Assembly (NCBI GenBank): GCA_017516885.1
Contig: JAFXAR010000051.1
Span: forward strand, 1-34,593
Reading direction: 5' to 3'
Source of the DNA: Bacteroidaceae bacterium
GTDB taxonomy: Bacteria; Bacteroidota; Bacteroidia; Bacteroidales; Bacteroidaceae
DNA: 34,593 nucleotides
How positions within the stretch are numbered: position 1 is the first letter of the stretch; each line of letters starts with the position of its first letter. The translations under genes and the position numbers were made by a program. Shown in pieces: positions 6,634-13,952 of the stretch. Below the pieces are notes generated by a model. It did not search any database. It saw nothing but the letters and a program-made list of their open reading frames with translations, and was not told the origin of the DNA.

Positions 6634-8355
6634 TTATTTCCCGCCTTGTTGTTCCATCCACTCTTTGGGCGAGAGACCGGTGGCGGCGCGGAAGGTCTTG
6701 AAGAAGTTCTGCTCACTGCCGAATCCGGCCTCCATCCATACGGTGGATATCTTCTTGCCGGGCTGCTGCCGCATCAGTCGCTTGGCATAGTCGATGCGGT
6801 AGTTGTTGATATACCGGCTGAAGGTGCAACCCTTCTGCGTGTTGATGCAGGCAGAGATGTCGTTGCGGTGCAGATGGAGGACTTTGGCAATGTCGGTAAC
6901 CTTCAGGTTGCTGTCAAGATAGAGTTGCCTGTGCTCTATCAGCTTCTGGATACGTTCCATCAGCTGTTGGCTTGTATCCGCAGAGTGCACCTCCTCATTG
7001 CTGAAGGCTGTCTTGCTATGTATGTCCAGATAGCTGTGGCGGCGGCGCAGGAATACGAGACAGAGCGCTACGGCAAGGACTCCTGCTATGGGTGCTGTCC
7101 ACCACCACCGCCACCGCCACATACTGGCGGCACTGGCGGCACAGGCGGCACAGGCTGTCGCCGATGCAGACTCTCCTACGGGGAAGAGCCATGCCATGCG
7201 CGAGGGCGTGAAGTTGCTGTTGCCCAACAAGCCGCCAACAGCCACCAGATGGCCTTCGGGGGTTAACTGCGGCATGGCGTCAATGACCTCGTTGATGGGT
7301 TGGGTGTAGTACAGCGTCAGCCGGGCAGCCTGTCCCTGGGCTATGCCGGCGTAGTCGATGGCCAGGATGTAGTACTGTATGGGGTGGCCCGGGTGTCCGT
7401 GGAAGTCGCGGTTGAAGCCCATCAGGTAGGCCCGACGCGCCTTGCGGTCGACGATGGTGCTGAACACGTACTCTATCTGGTGCCCTAAGGCCTCCATGGG
7501 CACGGGACAGGTGGTAGGCAGCAGCGTGAAGCGGCCTTCTTCCACCAGCATGATGGCCGTCTGGCCCTCACGGTTCTGTACGGGTATGAGGTAGGTGTAC
7601 TTGCCGATGGCCTGTGCCGGTCCGTTGGTCAGGATGGGTTGCCAGGTCTCAAGCAGGGGGATGTGCAGGCTGTCGCCCTTCAACTGGTAGACGTATGCCG
7701 TGTGGATGGTGTCGCCGCGGTTATTGCAGCTGCCCAGGATAAGAGCGTCGTCGGGGGCTGTCTGTATGATGACGGGCACGGCACGCTGGGTGCCCGTCTT
7801 TCGGATGTCGATGAAGCGTCGCGCCAGCGTGTCGTACACCTCGATGGCGTCCTGGTGGTACCAGTTGCCGCTGATGACCACTCGTCCGCTGTCCAGCTCC
7901 AGGGCTGAGGCCATGGCGCGCTTGTGCTCCATGCTGTTGAAACTGTCGAAGGTATGTGTCACGGGGTCGTAGAGCTCGGCCAGGAAGGTCTGTCCGATGC
8001 CGATGGGCTCTGCGCAGCCGCCGCCAAGGAGCACCTTGCCACTCCGTAGTACCACGTGGAAGCCGACGTCGTGGTTGTACACCATCGGCAACTGGTGCCA
8101 CCGGCCGTCCTTCAGGTATTCGGCCGTAGGAGTGGGCACAAAGCCGTTGGTATGTCCGCCGGCTACAGTCAGCTCGCCGTTGGCATAGAACAGCCTGTGC
8201 CCGGCGCGTGCCGTGTTCAGAGGCGGCAGCGAGTCGGCCTTGAGCTTCACCAGTGGACATGCCCCGGCCGGGCTCTTGACGGGCTCCGCCGGCTGCCCGG
8301 CCCATGCGACGAGCACGGCAGCGACGAGGAGAAGGAACAGTATTCTATGTTTCAT
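6634..8355 (-). CDS. Membrane-anchored AraC-family regulator with kelch-like periplasmic sensor
   Basis: A 573-residue protein. An N-terminal hydrophobic signal (3-20) is followed by about 370 residues with kelch/beta-propeller-like repeats, each holding a Gly-rich turn such as ANGELTVAGGHTN, RSGKVLLGGGCAE, DSGRVVISGNWY and PEGHLVAVGGLLG. Next come an unusual Ala/Cys run (396-411), a Trp/Arg cluster WRWRWWW (413-419), one membrane segment (about 421-436), an Arg-rich stop-transfer RRRH, and a C-terminal AraC DNA-binding domain (about 465-567) with both helix-turn-helix units (LKVTDIAKVLHLHRNDIS; ISTVWMEAGFGSEQNFFKTF). The layout implies a one-component receptor that reads a ligand outside the inner membrane and regulates genes inside. 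Its target may be the adjacent minus-strand secreted-protein operon, but this is inference from proximity. Read-out by an enzymatic propeller is less likely because no catalytic motif is visible. Confidence 0.85.
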   Translation of the reverse strand: MKHRILFLLLVAAVLVAWAGQPAEPVKSPAGACPLVKLKADSLPPLNTARAGHRLFYANGELTVAGGHTNGFVPTPTAEYLKDGRWHQLPMVYNHDVGFHVVLRSGKVLLGGGCAEPIGIGQTFLAELYDPVTHTFDSFNSMEHKRAMASALELDSGRVVISGNWYHQDAIEVYDTLARRFIDIRKTGTQRAVPVIIQTAPDDALILGSCNNRGDTIHTAYVYQLKGDSLHIPLLETWQPILTNGPAQAIGKYTYLIPVQNREGQTAIMLVEEGRFTLLPTTCPVPMEALGHQIEYVFSTIVDRKARRAYLMGFNRDFHGHPGHPIQYYILAIDYAGIAQGQAARLTLYYTQPINEVIDAMPQLTPEGHLVAVGGLLGNSNFTPSRMAWLFPVGESASATACAACAASAASMWRWRWWWTAPIAGVLAVALCLVFLRRRHSYLDIHSKTAFSNEEVHSADTSQQLMERIQKLIEHRQLYLDSNLKVTDIAKVLHLHRNDISACINTQKGCTFSRYINNYRIDYAKRLMRQQPGKKISTVWMEAGFGSEQNFFKTFRAATGLSPKEWMEQQGGK

Positions 8356-8611
8356 CTCTGCAAAGATAGGAATATTTACTGACTTGTCTATGCGGTTCTT
8401 TGATTATTAGCTGTATTTTTCTTTCTGTCAGATACTCTAAGATGCTAAAAAGAATCTTCTTTCGGCGAGCGATACGACTGATTTCCCAAGCAAAGACACA
8501 ATCATATTCTCCAGTCTCAACCAATTCCTTCATTCGGTTAAGACCAGCACGTTCTTCTTCGGACAGTTTAATACCTGATTCATGTAAAGACGATAGGATA
8601 TAAATTGCCAC
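8345..8611 (-). pseudogene. Fragment of a serine site-specific recombinase (resolvase domain)
   Basis: The 88-residue frame contains GIKLSEEERAGLNRMKELVE and FAWEISRIARRKKILFSILE, matching the middle of the resolvase catalytic domain of Bacteroides-type serine recombinases ('KLSEEERxGLNxMK ... YEISRLSRRxxVLFSIRDFL'). The family's N-terminal active-site serine segment and the long C-terminal DNA-binding region are both missing. A stop lies in frame just upstream of the GTG at 8611. Homology appears to fade after QLIIKEP, and the 3' end runs into the start of the regulator gene. It is a remnant and not functional, but it marks past mobile DNA here. Confidence 0.75.
8361..8368 (-). promoter_or_regulatory. 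Possible -7 element of the kelch-AraC gene
   Basis: TATCTTTG on the minus strand fits the Bacteroidetes TAnnTTTG -7 box and ends only five bases before the ATG at 8355. No convincing -33 TTTG lies 19-21 bases upstream. If used, it would give an almost leaderless transcript. Confidence 0.35.
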
Positions 8612-9124
8612 AAAACATCAAAACCGACTACGACAATATTTATATTTATTCAGAAATAGAATATTCCGCAAGCAAGGTTTATCCAAATTGAGCCTACATC
8701 ACCCCACTTGCGGTAACAGGATAAATCTCCCTGTAAGGGAATTTTTGACAATTTCATTGTCGATTTTCGGCTGCACTCGCTGAGAAACCTGCAAGTAAAC
8801 TTGCGTTTCGCTCGTTGGCACGAAAACTCACGCTCCCTACAAAACTCCGTTTGTAGAAATAGGATAAAAGTTTCTTTGTGGAAACTTTTCACAGCCTATG
8901 AACAGCGTATCAAACGCATCGGTGCCGTCGGTGCGGTGTTCGAGCAGGTTTTCTTCCGTCTCGTCCAACTTCTCACCGCCTTTGACAACACTCGCTGACC
9001 GTGACCCGCACGGCACGACTACACCGTGCTGCGTGCGACCTATCACTGCTCGCTTTGTCTAAAATTAAAAATCTTTGTCCTTACGGAAACCGTTGCGCCC
9101 ACGCACAACGCCTGCTGTTTTCTT
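8612..9124. other. Gene-free region rich in short hairpins
   Basis: No credible gene is visible; the open frames are short, start nowhere sensible and lack family features. Small inverted repeats follow each other: TGACAAT/ATTGTCG near 8748-8763, GCAAGT/ACTTGC at 8791-8804, CTACAAA/TTTGTAG at 8837-8856 and AAAAGTTT/AAACTTTT at 8866-8889. It may be decayed mobile DNA or a cluster of dispersed repeats. Confidence 0.5.
8773..8816. repeat. Divergent copy of the hairpin unit found in the 84-bp repeats
   Basis: The flanks GCACTCGCTG (8773-8782) and CGCTCGTT (ending 8816) match those bounding the hairpins at 9167-9215 and 9251-9299. The enclosed stem is different in sequence (GCAAGT-AA-ACTTGC) but equally self-complementary. 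Confidence 0.55.
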
Positions 9125-9314
9125 GCTCGTTTCTTCGTATATTTGCCTTGCGGCAGATATACATCGGCACTCGCTGGGAAAAATATTCAAGCAAGCTTGA
9201 TATTTCTCGCTCGTTTCTTCTTATATTCGCCTTGCGGCAGATATAATTCGGCACTCGCTGGGAAAAATATTCAAGCAAGCTTGATATTTCTCGCTCGTTT
9301 CTTCTTATATTCGC
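9125..9314. repeat. 84-bp tandem repeat, about 2.3 copies, upstream of the esterase gene
   Basis: Units begin with GCTCGTTTCTTC at 9125, 9209 and 9293, an exact 84-base period; the third copy stops at 9314, 25 bases before the esterase ATG. Each full unit holds an imperfect hairpin (AAATATTCAAGC/GCTTGATATTT). Each unit also carries a TATATTTG-like box: intact at 9138-9145, and TATATTCG in the second and third copies. The box in the last partial copy (9306-9313) lies 22 bases after a TTG at 9281-9283 and could be the esterase promoter, so the array may be a duplicated promoter module. Confidence 0.75.
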
Positions 9315-9339
9315 AATAGGAAACAACAAAAACACGATA

Positions 9340-11445
9340 ATGAAAAGGATTATTTTGGCTTTATTGCTTGCGTTGCCGCTGCTGGCGGTTGCACAGGAGA
9401 GAACAAAGGTTGCTTGCGTAGGCAACAGCGTTACATACGGTTACGGACACAAGAATCCCGCCGAGACCTCTTACCCTGCCCAGCTGCAGCAGCTGCTTGG
9501 CGAGGAGTACGAGGTGCGCAACTTCGGGCACTCGGGCGCGACACTGCTCAACAAGGGGCATCGCCCCTACACCAAGCTGCCTGAGTACAAGGCAGCGCTT
9601 GACTGGCAGCCGGATATTGTAGTAATTCACTTGGGCCTTAACGACACCGACCCGCGCAACTGGCCCAACTACCGCGATGAGTTCTTTGGCGACTATACTG
9701 CCATTATTGACAGCTTCAGGAAGGCGCATCCCAGCAACAATCCGCAAATATTCATTTGCCGCATGTCGCCAATATTCCATTGGCACCGCCGTTTCAAGAG
9801 CGGCACGCGCAACTGGTACTGGCAGATACAGGAGGAGATTAGCAGCATAGCGAAGCACTGCAACATTGAACTCATAGACCTGAGCCGCCACCTCTACAGC
9901 CGCCCCGACCTCATGCCCGATGCCCTTCACCCAAATGCCGAAGGAGCGGGAATCATTGCAAAGCAGGTATATTCGGCCATAACCAACGACTTTGGCGGGT
10001 TGCAGTTGCCTGGAATATACAGCGACAATATGGTAATCCAGCAGGACAAGCCGTTCTGTGTAAGAGGAACAGCCGATGCCGGGCAGGAGATTGTTGTCCG
10101 CTTTGACAAGCAGATGAGAGTGACAAAGGCTGCCGATGACGGCAGTTGGGAAGTGATGTTCACCCCTGTTTTTGCCGATGGCAAGAAACATACCATTACC
10201 GTTGAATGCGGAAAGGAGAAAATCAAGTTCAAGAATGTTGCAATTGGCGAAGTATGGCTATGCTCAGGGCAGTCGAACATGGCATTCATGGTAAAGGAGA
10301 GCTCGCACAGGGCACAGAGCATGAGCAACATCAAGGGAAAGGATATTCGCCTCTTTGACATGAAGCCGCGCGTTGTCACCGACAATATTGAGTGGGATTC
10401 AGCATCCCTTGCAGCGCTCAACCGCCACGAATACTACAAGCCCGCATCATGGCAAATGCAGAACGAGGAGAACGTGAACGGCTTCTCGGCCGTGGCATAC
10501 CATTTTGGGGCCATGCTTGCCGACTCGCTCGGAGTGCCGGTGGGGCTGATATGCAATGCCGTTGGCGGCGCTCCTGCCGAGGCGTTCATTGACCGCAAGA
10601 CACTGGAGTTTAGCCCCACTCTCGTTGACATACTCTACAACTGGCGCGAGAACGACATGATACAGGACTGGTGCCGCGGACGCGCCGCAAAGAACATTGC
10701 AAAGAGCAGCAACAAGCTCCAGCGCCACCCATACGAGCCATGCTACCTCTACGAGAACGGCATTGCACCCATTGCATGCTACCCCATCAGAGGCGCAATA
10801 TGGTATCAAGGCGAATCGAACGCCCATAACGCAGAGCTTCACGAAACAATATTCCCCACGCTCATTGGCAGCTGGCGCCGCACATGGAACGACCCGTCTA
10901 TGCCATTCTACTTTGTCCAGCTATCAAGCATCAACCGCCCATCGTGGCCGCACTTCCGCGACTCGCAGAGAAAAATGGCCGCGAAAATACCCCACTGCGA
11001 TTTTGCGGTGTCAAGCGACAAGGGACACCCTACCGATGTACACCCAAAGGATAAAGCGCCCATAGGCGAACGCCTTGCACGCCTTGCCCTCAACCAGTTC
11101 TACGGCATGACCCACGTTGCACAGCACGGCCCTATGCCAATGAGAGCGCACAGATTCGGAGACAAGACAGTCATTGAGTTCAGCGAAGCCGCTGAATTAA
11201 AGACAAGCGACGGCCAGCCGCTCCGCGGCCTTGAGATTGCCGGCGAAACAGGCGGATTCACGCCGGTTGACTTCAGCAAGCAGGCAAGAATAAAGGGCAA
11301 CCGCATTATAATAGATTCAAAGGCGCACAGAATACGCTACGCCTGGAAACCCTACACCGATGCCAACCTTGTAAACGAAGCAGGCCTGCCTGCAAGCACG
11401 TTCGAGATTACTGTAAAGGAATTTTCAGGAAGAAGGGGACATTAG
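9340..11445 (+). CDS. Two-domain secreted esterase: SGNH hydrolase fused to sialate O-acetylesterase
   Basis: A 701-residue protein with signal peptide MKRIILALLLALPLLAVAQ. Residues about 22-215 are an SGNH/GDSL hydrolase with Ser30 in CVGNSVTYG, Asn101 in GLND, and Asp194/His197 in DALHPN. Residues about 222-690 are a SASA-type sialate O-acetylesterase: a beta-sandwich start (LPGIYSDNMVIQQ), nucleophile Ser309 in LCSGQSNMAF, the IWYQGESNAHN motif, and a likely catalytic His in DVHPKDKAPIGERLA. Such enzymes remove O-acetyl groups from sialic acids or other acetylated glycans, making them accessible to sialidases and other hydrolases. Export to the periplasm or surface is expected. The gene stands alone and ends at a palindromic terminator. 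A secreted hexosaminidase 7 kb away fits the same glycan-foraging role. Whether the substrate is sialic acid or acetylated xylan is not decided by sequence. Confidence 0.88.
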   Translation: MKRIILALLLALPLLAVAQERTKVACVGNSVTYGYGHKNPAETSYPAQLQQLLGEEYEVRNFGHSGATLLNKGHRPYTKLPEYKAALDWQPDIVVIHLGLNDTDPRNWPNYRDEFFGDYTAIIDSFRKAHPSNNPQIFICRMSPIFHWHRRFKSGTRNWYWQIQEEISSIAKHCNIELIDLSRHLYSRPDLMPDALHPNAEGAGIIAKQVYSAITNDFGGLQLPGIYSDNMVIQQDKPFCVRGTADAGQEIVVRFDKQMRVTKAADDGSWEVMFTPVFADGKKHTITVECGKEKIKFKNVAIGEVWLCSGQSNMAFMVKESSHRAQSMSNIKGKDIRLFDMKPRVVTDNIEWDSASLAALNRHEYYKPASWQMQNEENVNGFSAVAYHFGAMLADSLGVPVGLICNAVGGAPAEAFIDRKTLEFSPTLVDILYNWRENDMIQDWCRGRAAKNIAKSSNKLQRHPYEPCYLYENGIAPIACYPIRGAIWYQGESNAHNAELHETIFPTLIGSWRRTWNDPSMPFYFVQLSSINRPSWPHFRDSQRKMAAKIPHCDFAVSSDKGHPTDVHPKDKAPIGERLARLALNQFYGMTHVAQHGPMPMRAHRFGDKTVIEFSEAAELKTSDGQPLRGLEIAGETGGFTPVDFSKQARIKGNRIIIDSKAHRIRYAWKPYTDANLVNEAGLPASTFEITVKEFSGRRGH

Positions 11446-11465
11446 CAAACAGCCTGGAGCAGAAA

Positions 11466-11501
11466 AATGCAATCGGCAGAACGCGTTCTGCCGATTGCAT
11501 T
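11466..11501. terminator. 36-bp perfect palindrome between convergent genes
   Basis: A fully self-complementary 36-base sequence centred on ACGCGT lies 20 bases after the esterase stop and 50 bases before the kbl stop on the other strand. A second short hairpin follows (11514-11520 with 11528-11534). It probably ends transcripts from both sides. Confidence 0.75.
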
Positions 11502-11551
11502 GATTTCAGACGCGCTGCACATTCTGCGTGCAGCAACCGCCAAAGACCATA

Positions 11552-12742
11552 TCACTTAATAACACCCAATTCCCGGCCCACCTTAATAAATGCGTTTATT
11601 GCCTTGTCGAGATGCTCCTGCTCGTGAGCGGCAGAAAGCTGCACGCGGATACGCGCCTCGCCCTTGGGAACAACCGGATAGTAGAAGCCGGTAACAAAGA
11701 TTCCCTCTTCGGCCATCTTCTTTGCAAACACCTGTGAAAGAGGAGCATCATAGAGCATTACCGCGCAGATAGCCGACTGTGTAGGCTTAATGTCAAATCC
11801 TGCTGCCAGCATCTTGTCGCGGAAGTAGTTTACATTATTCTGCAGTTTGGTATGCAGTTCGTCACTCTCCTCAAGCATCTTGAACACCTCAATTGACGCG
11901 CCCACCACTGAAGGCGGCAGGGAGTTTGAGAAGAGATAGGGACGAGAGCGCTGGCGAAGCATGTCGATAATCTCCTTGCGGCCGGTTGTAAAGCCTCCCA
12001 CTGCACCGCCGAACGCCTTGCCAAGAGTTCCTGTAAAAATATCAATGCGGCCGTAACATCCAAACTGCTCGGCAACGCCGTGGCCGGTAGCGCCTACAAC
12101 ACCGGCTGAATGCGATTCATCAACCATAACCAATGCATCGTACTTTTCGGCAAGGTCGCATATCTTGTCCATAGGAGCAACATTGCCGTCCATTGAGAAC
12201 ACGCCATCGGTAACAATAATGCGGTAGCGCTGTGCCTGCGCCTCCTGCAAGCAGCGCTCCAAATCGGCCATGTCGGCATTGGCATAGCGGTAGCGCTGCG
12301 CCTTGCACAAGCGTACACCGTCAATAATTGATGCATGGTTCAGGGAGTCGGAGATAATGGCATCCTCGGCTGTGAAGAGCGGTTCAAAAAGGCCTCCATT
12401 GGCATCAAAGCATGCTGCATAAAGGATTGTATCTTCGGTTTTGAAATAACCGGCAATTGCCTTTTCAAGAGTTTTGTGATAGTCCTGAGTTCCGCAGATG
12501 AAGCGCACCGATGACATGCCATAGCCGCGCTCTTCCATTGCGGCCTGGGCCGCTTTCATGAGGCGCGGGTTATTTGACAGTCCAAGATAGTTGTTGGCAC
12601 AGAAATTAAGAGCCTTTGAACCATCCTCAAGGGTTATCTCGGCAAACTGCTGCGAAGCAATATTGCGCTCTCTCTTGTACAGGCCGGCCTCGTCAATGGC
12701 AGCCAGCTCATTCTGCAAATGCTGTTGAAATTTACCGTACAT
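11552..12742 (-). CDS. kbl: Glycine C-acetyltransferase (2-amino-3-ketobutyrate CoA ligase)
   Basis: A 396-residue PLP enzyme of the alpha-oxoamine synthase family. It cleaves 2-amino-3-ketobutyrate with CoA to glycine and acetyl-CoA in the cytoplasm, the second step of threonine breakdown. Visible features are NFCANNYLGLSNNP (substrate/CoA region), SDSLNHASIIDGVRL, the PLP-contacting VMVDESHSAG (Asp208, His211) and the Schiff-base lysine Lys242 in FTGTLGKAFGGAVGG. Length matches the family (about 395-400). The next gene, divergently transcribed 192 bases away, is the threonine dehydrogenase that supplies its substrate. A good promoter lies at 12788-12819. Close paralogues (serine palmitoyltransferase, BioF) are less likely given the neighbour and the overall Kbl-like sequence. 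Confidence 0.95.
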   Translation of the reverse strand: MYGKFQQHLQNELAAIDEAGLYKRERNIASQQFAEITLEDGSKALNFCANNYLGLSNNPRLMKAAQAAMEERGYGMSSVRFICGTQDYHKTLEKAIAGYFKTEDTILYAACFDANGGLFEPLFTAEDAIISDSLNHASIIDGVRLCKAQRYRYANADMADLERCLQEAQAQRYRIIVTDGVFSMDGNVAPMDKICDLAEKYDALVMVDESHSAGVVGATGHGVAEQFGCYGRIDIFTGTLGKAFGGAVGGFTTGRKEIIDMLRQRSRPYLFSNSLPPSVVGASIEVFKMLEESDELHTKLQNNVNYFRDKMLAAGFDIKPTQSAICAVMLYDAPLSQVFAKKMAEEGIFVTGFYYPVVPKGEARIRVQLSAAHEQEHLDKAINAFIKVGRELGVIK

Positions 12743-12787
12743 AATCTGTAATTTATTATTTGTTTCTTACGTTCCATTCATTGCAGA

Positions 12788-12819
12788 CAAATGTACCCAT
12801 TTATCAAAAAAAACACAAA
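12788..12819 (-). promoter_or_regulatory. Promoter of kbl
   Basis: On the minus strand, TTTG (12816-12819) is followed after exactly 20 bases by TACATTTG (12788-12795), a strong match to the Bacteroidetes -33/-7 consensus. The leader to the kbl ATG at 12742 would be about 40 bases. Confidence 0.7.
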
Positions 12820-12889
12820 CAGATGAAATAAAAATATCGTTTTAAGTGAAAAAAAGTTCCGCACATGGGGAGTTTTTCAAAAATAAATG

Positions 12890-12897
12890 TAACTTTG
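12890..12897 (+). promoter_or_regulatory. -7 element upstream of threonine dehydrogenase gene
   Basis: TAACTTTG fits TAnnTTTG and lies 37 bases before the ATG at 12935. The -33 position is poor (TGGG in the expected window), so the promoter may be weak or need an activator. Confidence 0.45.
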
Positions 12898-12934
12898 GAA
12901 AATGAATCAGAAATAAGAAATCAAATACAGGCTT

Positions 12935-13891
12935 ATGAAAAACGTATTAGTTATTGGCTCTACAGGACAGATTGGTTCGGAACTTACGATGAAACTGCGA
13001 GATATTATTCCCGATGGAAACATTGTAGCGGGCTACATTCCCGGAGCTGAGCCAAAAGGAATACTGCTTGAGAGCGGCCCGGCCGAAGAGGCCAATGTAA
13101 AGAACGCCCAGCAGATTGCCGGTATTGTAGAAAAATACAAGATTGATACCATATATAATCTTGCGGCACTGCTTTCAGCGGTTGCAGAATCAAAGCCACT
13201 GCTTGCATGGGACATTCAGATGAACGGCCTGATAAACATTCTTGAGATTGCCCGCGAAAAGAAGTGCGCCGTATTTACCCCAAGTTCAATAGGCTCTTTC
13301 GGCCCAAACACTCCGCACGACAGCACCCCGCAGGATACCGTGCAGCGCCCGCGCACAATGTATGGCGTGACAAAGGTTGCAACGGAGCTGCTCAGCGACT
13401 ACTATTTTATTAAATATGGTGTCGACACCCGCTCTACACGCTTCCCGGGACTTATCTCCAATGTGACCCTCCCCGGCGGAGGCACAACCGACTATGCTGT
13501 TGAGATTTACTATGCCGCAGTAAAGGGCGAGGATTTTGCATGCCCCATTCAGGCCGGAACATTCATGGACATGATGTACATGCCCGATGCCCTGAAGGCC
13601 GCAATTGACATAATGAACGCCGACCCTTCGCGCCTCATCCACCGCAACGGCTTCAATGTGGCATCAATGAGCTTTGACCCTGAAATAATCAAGGCGTCTA
13701 TCCAGAAATATATCCCCGACTTTAAGATGCACTATGAGTTTGACCCTGTGCGCCAGGCAATTGCCGACTCATGGCCAAATAACATGGACGACTCATGCGC
13801 ACGCGCCGAATGGGACTGGAAACCGACATACGACCTTGACACCATGACACAGGACATGATAGCGACACTCCGAAAGAAATTCGGAAAATAG
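12935..13891 (+). CDS. tdh: L-threonine 3-dehydrogenase, NAD-dependent epimerase/SDR type
   Basis: A 318-residue extended short-chain dehydrogenase. The N-terminal Rossmann motif is VIGSTGQIG (residues 7-14); the active site is YGVTK with Tyr143 and Lys147, plus the upstream serine region FTPSSIGSFG. It oxidises threonine at C3 to 2-amino-3-ketobutyrate using NAD+, in the cytoplasm. This is the SDR-type enzyme and not the zinc alcohol-dehydrogenase type known from E. coli. The assignment from sequence alone would be 'NAD-epimerase family'; the divergent kbl next door makes threonine dehydrogenase much the best reading. The gene ends in a 44-bp palindrome whose first base is the last base of its stop codon. 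Confidence 0.92.
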   Translation: MKNVLVIGSTGQIGSELTMKLRDIIPDGNIVAGYIPGAEPKGILLESGPAEEANVKNAQQIAGIVEKYKIDTIYNLAALLSAVAESKPLLAWDIQMNGLINILEIAREKKCAVFTPSSIGSFGPNTPHDSTPQDTVQRPRTMYGVTKVATELLSDYYFIKYGVDTRSTRFPGLISNVTLPGGGTTDYAVEIYYAAVKGEDFACPIQAGTFMDMMYMPDALKAAIDIMNADPSRLIHRNGFNVASMSFDPEIIKASIQKYIPDFKMHYEFDPVRQAIADSWPNNMDDSCARAEWDWKPTYDLDTMTQDMIATLRKKFGK

Positions 13892-13934
13892 CCATAATAA
13901 AAGGCGATGCAGCTGCATCGCCTTTTATTATGGC
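13891..13934. terminator. 44-bp perfect palindrome shared by convergent tdh and nadA
   Basis: Twenty-base arms around AGCT form a perfect palindrome that starts on the last base of the tdh stop and ends 18 bases before the nadA stop. The arms contain AATAAAA/TTTTATT runs, so a stem followed by U-rich RNA results in both directions. Confidence 0.8.
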
Positions 13935-13952
13935 TGTTCTTTGCGAACCATA

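Noticed and set aside
8650-9046. Short frames in the hairpin-rich region as genes
   Set aside because: They overlap on both strands, span inverted repeats and have no recognisable domain or start signal.
9125-9314. Repeat array as a possible CRISPR
   Set aside because: The 84-base units are nearly identical throughout, with no variable spacers and no cas genes.
9361-10191. Minus-strand frame of 276 codons opposite the esterase
   Set aside because: The esterase on the plus strand has both catalytic sets and a signal peptide; the opposite frame has none.
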